Source: Chloroflexota bacterium (lineage in GTDB: Bacteria; Chloroflexota; Ktedonobacteria; Ktedonobacterales; Ktedonobacteraceae). From it: 7,721 bases of DNA. This document shows, one piece after another, positions 1 to 5,100 of the stretch. A model generated the notes under the pieces. That model did no database searches, was not told where the DNA came from, and saw only the letters and a list, made by a program, of their open reading frames with translations. The DNA is taken from positions 1-7,721 of the forward strand of contig VBJK01000496.1 of assembly GCA_005879655.1 (NCBI GenBank), in the 5' to 3' direction. Numbering within the stretch: position 1 is the first letter of the stretch; each line of letters opens with the position of its first letter. Both the position numbers and the translations under genes were made by a program.

Positions 1-1019
1 AACACAGCAAGCACTGAAGGGGGCAAGGTAACACAAGTGATGGCTTGCTCTTGCAACAGCTTCAACAAATCCTTGCCTGGCTGTATGCGTGCGGCCTCCG
101 CTAGATAGAGGCTCCCCCCAGTTAGCAGCGTCATAAGTATCTCTGAGACTGAAGCATCAAAGCTCAATGAAGCAAACTGCAATACACGACTGCCAGGCCC
201 AATGACGAACTTTTCTGCCTGAGCCAACCCTAGATTACCTAATCCTCGCTGAGTCACCTGTACACCCTTGGGAACTCCCGTAGAGCCAGAAGTATAGATG
301 ATGTAGGCCAGATTGTCCGGTGAGATCGTGCTTATGAGATTCTGATCTGCCTGGGCGGTTACGGTCTGCCACAGTTGCTCTAGTGTATTTCCACTTGACT
401 TATTATGATTTGATGTATATACTTCTCCTTCAGGGAGGTAGCGGGTGCCAATATCCTTTCCAAACCCGGTTGAGGGATTGAAAATCTGCTCGCACAGTTG
501 TTGTTGCGTTAGCACGATCCCTACATGCGTCTCCTGCAACAGATATGCCAGACGCTCGCCAGGATAAGTGGGATGGAGCGGGACATAAGCCCCTCCTGCT
601 TTGAGCACTGCCAGCACCCCCACAATCAGCTCGCTGCTACGCTCCAGACAGATGCCAACCAAAACTTCAGGACCTACCCCTAGCTGTTGCAGATAATGGG
701 CCAGTTGGTTGGCCCGTCGATTGAGTTCTCTATAGGTCAGTACCTCGTCTTCTCCGCAGGCTACTGCCACTGCGTCTGGTGTACGTGCTACCTGCTGCTC
801 AAAGAGCTGGTGTGCACACAGCTCTGGGCCAGCGTGACTCATCGTCGCATTGCTCTGTAACAACAGGTGCTCGCGCTCAGCCTCCGTGAGCAGAGGGAGA
901 GTTTCGATAGGTTGCTCAGGATCACGCACAATCGCCTCTAAGAGCACCTGCCAGTGACTTAACAGTCGAGCTATCGTCGTCTCATTGAACAAGTCAGTAC
1001 TGTACTCTACCTCGGTGAG
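1..1019 (-). CDS. NRPS continuation in shifted frame: C2 C-terminus and adenylation domain A3, partial at both ends
   Basis: An uninterrupted reading frame of about 340 codons runs off the window edge. It begins with the tail of a condensation domain (LTEVEYSTDLFNETTIARLL), then a C-A linker (LPLLTEAEREHLL) and adenylation motifs in order: LTYREL (740-723), LKAGGAYVPL (605-576), YTSGSTGVPKG (296-264), SFDASVSEI (from 164) and TLPPSV (29-12). It ends before A5. It is in the frame one base off the upstream synthetase and overlaps that stop codon, so it was almost certainly the same polypeptide. I see no convincing ribosome binding site. If translated on its own, candidate starts are TTG 992-990, GTG 947-945, GTG 929-927 or ATG 842-840, none persuasive. 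The visible pocket residues are D235, A236, S239 and T278, too few to name a substrate. It could be annotated as part of a frameshifted pseudogene with the feature upstream. Confidence 0.88.
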
Positions 1020-1040
1020 CAGGCCTTTGGTGGAAGGTCA
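994..1040 (-). other. Frame disruption with internal deletion joining the two NRPS frames
   Basis: The upstream frame is good through codon 1023-1021 (CAA AGG CCT, Q-R-P). Skipping one base (1020) puts the reading into CTC ACC GAG (L-T-E) and the conserved C-domain tail. The downstream frame is open upstream only to 1037, because it has a TGA at 1040-1038, so the switch point is confined to about 1037 to 997. The protein alignment also lacks roughly 20 to 25 residues at exactly this point, so the event is a deletion whose length is not a multiple of three. No slippery heptamer is evident. Confidence 0.85.
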
Positions 1041-2154
1041 GATCTGTCACGGTAATATCTAAACTGGGCAGGGTCAGTAAGGCAAAGAACACCTGGAACA
1101 AGGGCGACTGGCTTGCCGAGCGCTCTACTTGCAACGCCTCCACTAGCCTTTCAAAGGGCAGATCCTGATGCGCATAGGCTTGCAGCGCGACTGGCCGTAT
1201 ACGGGCGAGCAGTTGTAAAAAGCTGGGATTACCAGAGAGATCCGAGCGGAGTACTAATGTGTTGGTAAAGAAGCCGATTAAGTCCTCTAGTCCTGCGTGG
1301 CTACGATTGGCAATGGAAGTACCTACCACGATATCCTGTTGGCCACTGTAACGCATCAACAAGACCTGGAATGCTGACAGCCCCGTCATGAATAACGTGA
1401 CCCCTTCCCGCTGGCTCATACTCTTCAGTCCTTGCAAGAGCACAGGCGAGAGTAGTAGTGAAATCCTGGCTCCGGCATTCGTGCGTGAGGCTTTGCGCGA
1501 GTAGTCCGTAGAGAGATCCAATAATGCTGGTGCACCGGAGAGTTGCTGTTGCCAGTATGCCAAGAGATCCTCTAAGCGACTGGCTGGCCCTTGCTCTCTA
1601 CCTTGTAACCATTGCCGTTGCCAGAGTGCGTAGTCAGCATATTGCATTGGTAATGGTGGTAGCTGGCTTGGTTGCCCAGCGATGTGAGCCTGGTAGAGTA
1701 TTGTCAGTTGGCGTACGAGTACCGCCATTGACCAGCCATCGCAGACGATATGGTGCAGCGTGAGCAATAATACGTGCTCTTGCTCAGACAGCCTCAGCAG
1801 GTGGACGCGCAGCAACGGGCCTTTGGCCAGATCAAAGGGGTGCTGCCCCTCGGCATGTGCCAATTGAGTCACCTGTTGGTTGCTGCGCTCGGCGGAGGTT
1901 GCGTCACGCAGGTCAATCACCGGCATCTGGATGGAGAGCGTCGGGGCAATGACTTGAAATGGACTCCCTGCACGTTCCTCAATGGTTGTCCGCAAGACTT
2001 CGTGCTGTTGCACGACCATTGCCAGACTCCGTTCCAACGCCTCCACATGCAGTGGACCACACAGACGCAGGGCCAGGGGCACATTATACCAAGCACTCTC
2101 CTCCTTCCACTGATTGAGGAACCATAAGCGCTCTTGTGCAAAGGAGAGTGGGAG
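994..2154 (-). other. Condensation domain C2 (LCL-like), truncated and frame-broken at its C-terminus
   Basis: Motifs in order: LPLSFAQERLWFL (2154-2116), HEVLRTTI, catalytic HHIVCDGWS (HHxxxDG at 1755-1735), YADYALWQRQWL, IGFFTNTLVLR (1278-1246), HQDLPFERLVEAL (from 1170) and SPLFQVFFAL (from 1107). After TVTDLTFHQRP the expected segment of the type LExxxGTAKFDLTLSLxExxQGL is absent; the frame runs into 8 unrelated residues and stops. The matching end of the fold (LTEVEYSTDLF) appears in the next frame from 1019. The catalytic centre is intact, but the loss removes part of the C-terminal lobe. Confidence 0.9.
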
Positions 2155-5100
2155 AACATCCGGTCGCTCCATTGCCCCAAGGGCATGGGGCAGCATGGAT
2201 GGCACGTCATGCATGATTTCCTCAAGATAGCAGGCAAGCTGGGCAATGGTGGGAGTTGCAAAGAGGCTACGCAACGGCAGCTCTACCTGAAACATCTCGC
2301 GCATACGCGCAATTACCTGCATGGCCAGCAGCGAATGGCCTCCCAGTGCGAAGAAATCGTGATGGATGCCCACTTGAGGTACATGCAACAACTCAGCCCA
2401 CAGCACGGCTAGCTGCTCTTGCAAGGGCGTTTGAGGCATTACTATCTCAGTACCCACAATACACTGACTGTGGTCGGGCAACGGCAGAGCCTTACGGTCC
2501 ACTTTACCGTTAGGTAAGAAGGGCAGGGCATCTAGCAGCACAAAGAAGGTTGGGACCATGTAAGCAGGTAGTTGTGCTTGCAGATAGCTCCGTAACTCAC
2601 CCGCCATCTGTGCTTTCGCCTCCTCTCCCATGACCTCTTTAGCTGACGCATCAACCATCTGCTGTCTATTGACCTCCTCCTTCAATTTGGCCAGTTCATG
2701 CAGACTCGCTAGTACCTCATCCTCATCGACCCCAAAATCGACCAGACATGCTATCTCATCCACGCCAATCTCCCTAAGTTGCTCCACCATCGGTAGACAC
2801 GTGCTAACCGTCCCCATCAGACCACTCGTCTCATAATAGCGGTCGAAGGCATGTGCTAACAGCGCGTCCATGTCATCTTGTGTGAGAGCATTCAAATCTG
2901 CACTATATCCGCTGATCTGGGCCAGGGTACTCATAAGCTCGACAGAGCTGCTTAAATAGGTGCAGAAAGGGTGTCGTACCTTCTCACGCACAGCAGCGCT
3001 CTCTGTGCCGAGGAAGGTATGCAGCATGAGAGTCACGTGACCAGGACCTTCATGTCCATGCAGTTGCCTGCTCTGGCGATACAGCGCGATCTTTTCCGCT
3101 AACTCATCCACGCTCTGTCCCAGCAAGTGCGTGAGCAGGTTCACCCCCATTTCACCCGCTTGCCGAAACGTCTGCGCATTTCCGCTCGATGTCAGCCATA
3201 CGGGCAGTTCAGGCTGGATCGGCTGAGGATAGATCTTCACTGCTACCTCGTGTCCTGTGGGATTGCGTAGTGCGATGGCCTCGCCCCGCCACAGCTTGCG
3301 TACCGTCTCGATCTTTTCCAGCATGATCTTCTTGCGTTCCGTGTAGTGCTCTGGTGCTAAGACAAAATCGTTGGCAATCCAGCCCGTGGCAAAAGAGAGT
3401 CCCACGCGACCAGTAGACAAGTTGTCAACCACGGCCCACTCCTCGGCGACACGCACCGGATCATGCAAGGGCAACACAACACTGCCCGCCCTGATCTGCA
3501 CCTTCTGCGTGATGGCCGCGACTGCCGCACTGGTGATAGATGGGTTGGGATAGAGACCACCGAAGGGGTGAAAGTGGCGTTCGGGTGTCCAGATTGCCGT
3601 AAAGTTGTGCGTGTCGGCAAATTTGGCCCCCTCCAATAGCAACTTATATCTCTGCTTTGAGGCAGTGCCATCCCCTACAGCGTCATTGGCAAAGTAGAAT
3701 AGACTGAACTCAAGCTCTTTCGTGCTCGTGGACTGCTGATCTTGCTCGCTGGCCGTGCGCTGGTCAGACCTGGCTACGCAATAGGCCACCAGACGCTTCT
3801 CCTCTTCATCTGCTCGCGTCAGTACCACGGCCTGCTCAACCGCTGGATGCTTCAGCAAGGCCGCTTCTATCTCTGCCAGTTCGATGCGATAGCCTCGGAG
3901 CTTGACCTGCTGATCCACACGTCCGAGAAACTCAAGTGTCCCATCGGGCAGAGCACAAGCCAAATCACCTGTGCGGTAGAGCCGTGCCCCCGGCGCGAGG
4001 CTCCAAGGATGGGGCACAAAGCGTTCAGCTGTCAACTCTGCTCGCCGCCAGTACCCACGCGCAACGTTGGCACCGCCTATGTAAAGCTCGCCAGGCACCC
4101 CAATCGGGACGGGTTGCCATGCCTCATTCAGCAGGTATACCTGCGTATTGGCAATCGGGCGACCAATGGGAACAAGCAGCAGTGTCTCGCCTCCAAGGAG
4201 CTGGCCCCCCTGCCTTGTGTCATAGTAAGTGACATCGGCAGCTACCTCTGACGAGCCATACAGGTTGAGCAGCACCTTGTGGGGCAGACGGTCCATAAAC
4301 AACATGGCCAGGTCCACAGTGAGCGCCTCGCCACTACTGGTCCAGTATTTCAGATGTGGCAGCCGGTGCTCCAGATTGGTCTCTGTATGCAGCAGAACGC
4401 GCAAGAGGGCAGGCACCAGCACAATCCGTGTGATCTGTCCTTGCGCCAGCCTATCAATGAGTTGGTGTAGAGCCTTGAGCACCTCATCACTGATGAGGAC
4501 TATGCTGACACCTCGCAGCAAGGGTCCAAAGATTTCCCAGATCGAGTCCACGAAGCTTAAAGAGGTCTTCTGGCAACAAATCTCTTGAGCCTCAAAGGGA
4601 AAAGATTCCCACATCCACGCTAAGCGGTTGAGTATAGCGCGATGCGTTGTCATAACTCCCTTGGGTCTGCCCGTCGAACCGGAGGTGTAGATCACACAGG
4701 CCAAATCCTCTGCACACACCAGATTCCTCGGCTTCTCCTCAGACTCCTGCTCAATGGCCCTCCATGCGGCATCCAAACAGATTACTGGAACAGTGAGTTC
4801 AGGCCATGTCTCAAGTAGCCGTTGCTCTGTCAGCAGCACAGCTATCTGGCTATCTGCAAGCATAAAGGCCAGACGCTCTTGCGAAGAACTTGGATCTATC
4901 GGCACATAGGCGTATCCCGCTTTAAGCACTGCTAGCAGTCCCACGATCATCTGGATGCTGCGTTGCATACCGATACCTACCAAAATGTCAGGATCACACA
5001 GGTGACAGCCTGAGTGTAGACCTGATGAGCACGCCAGATGTTGCAGGTGATGAGCCAACTGATTCGCTCGTCGATTGAGTGCGGTAGAGGTAAGCGCCTC

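Noticed and set aside
994..1040. Programmed ribosomal frameshift joining the two frames
   Set aside because: No slippery heptamer is visible, and a conserved segment is missing at the same point, so recoding would not restore a normal C domain.
1917..2261. Second minus-strand open frame inside C2/PCP2
   Set aside because: It is out of frame with intact conserved C and PCP motifs and encodes no recognisable protein.
2680..3717. Separate monooxygenase gene between two NRPS genes
   Set aside because: It has no stop or start of its own, is in frame on both sides, and the A domain resumes with A9-A10 after it.
3742..4251. Plus-strand open frame of about 169 codons, and other shorter plus-strand frames
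   Set aside because: They lie opposite highly conserved NRPS motifs, have no recognisable domains and are what a long coding region gives by chance on its complement.
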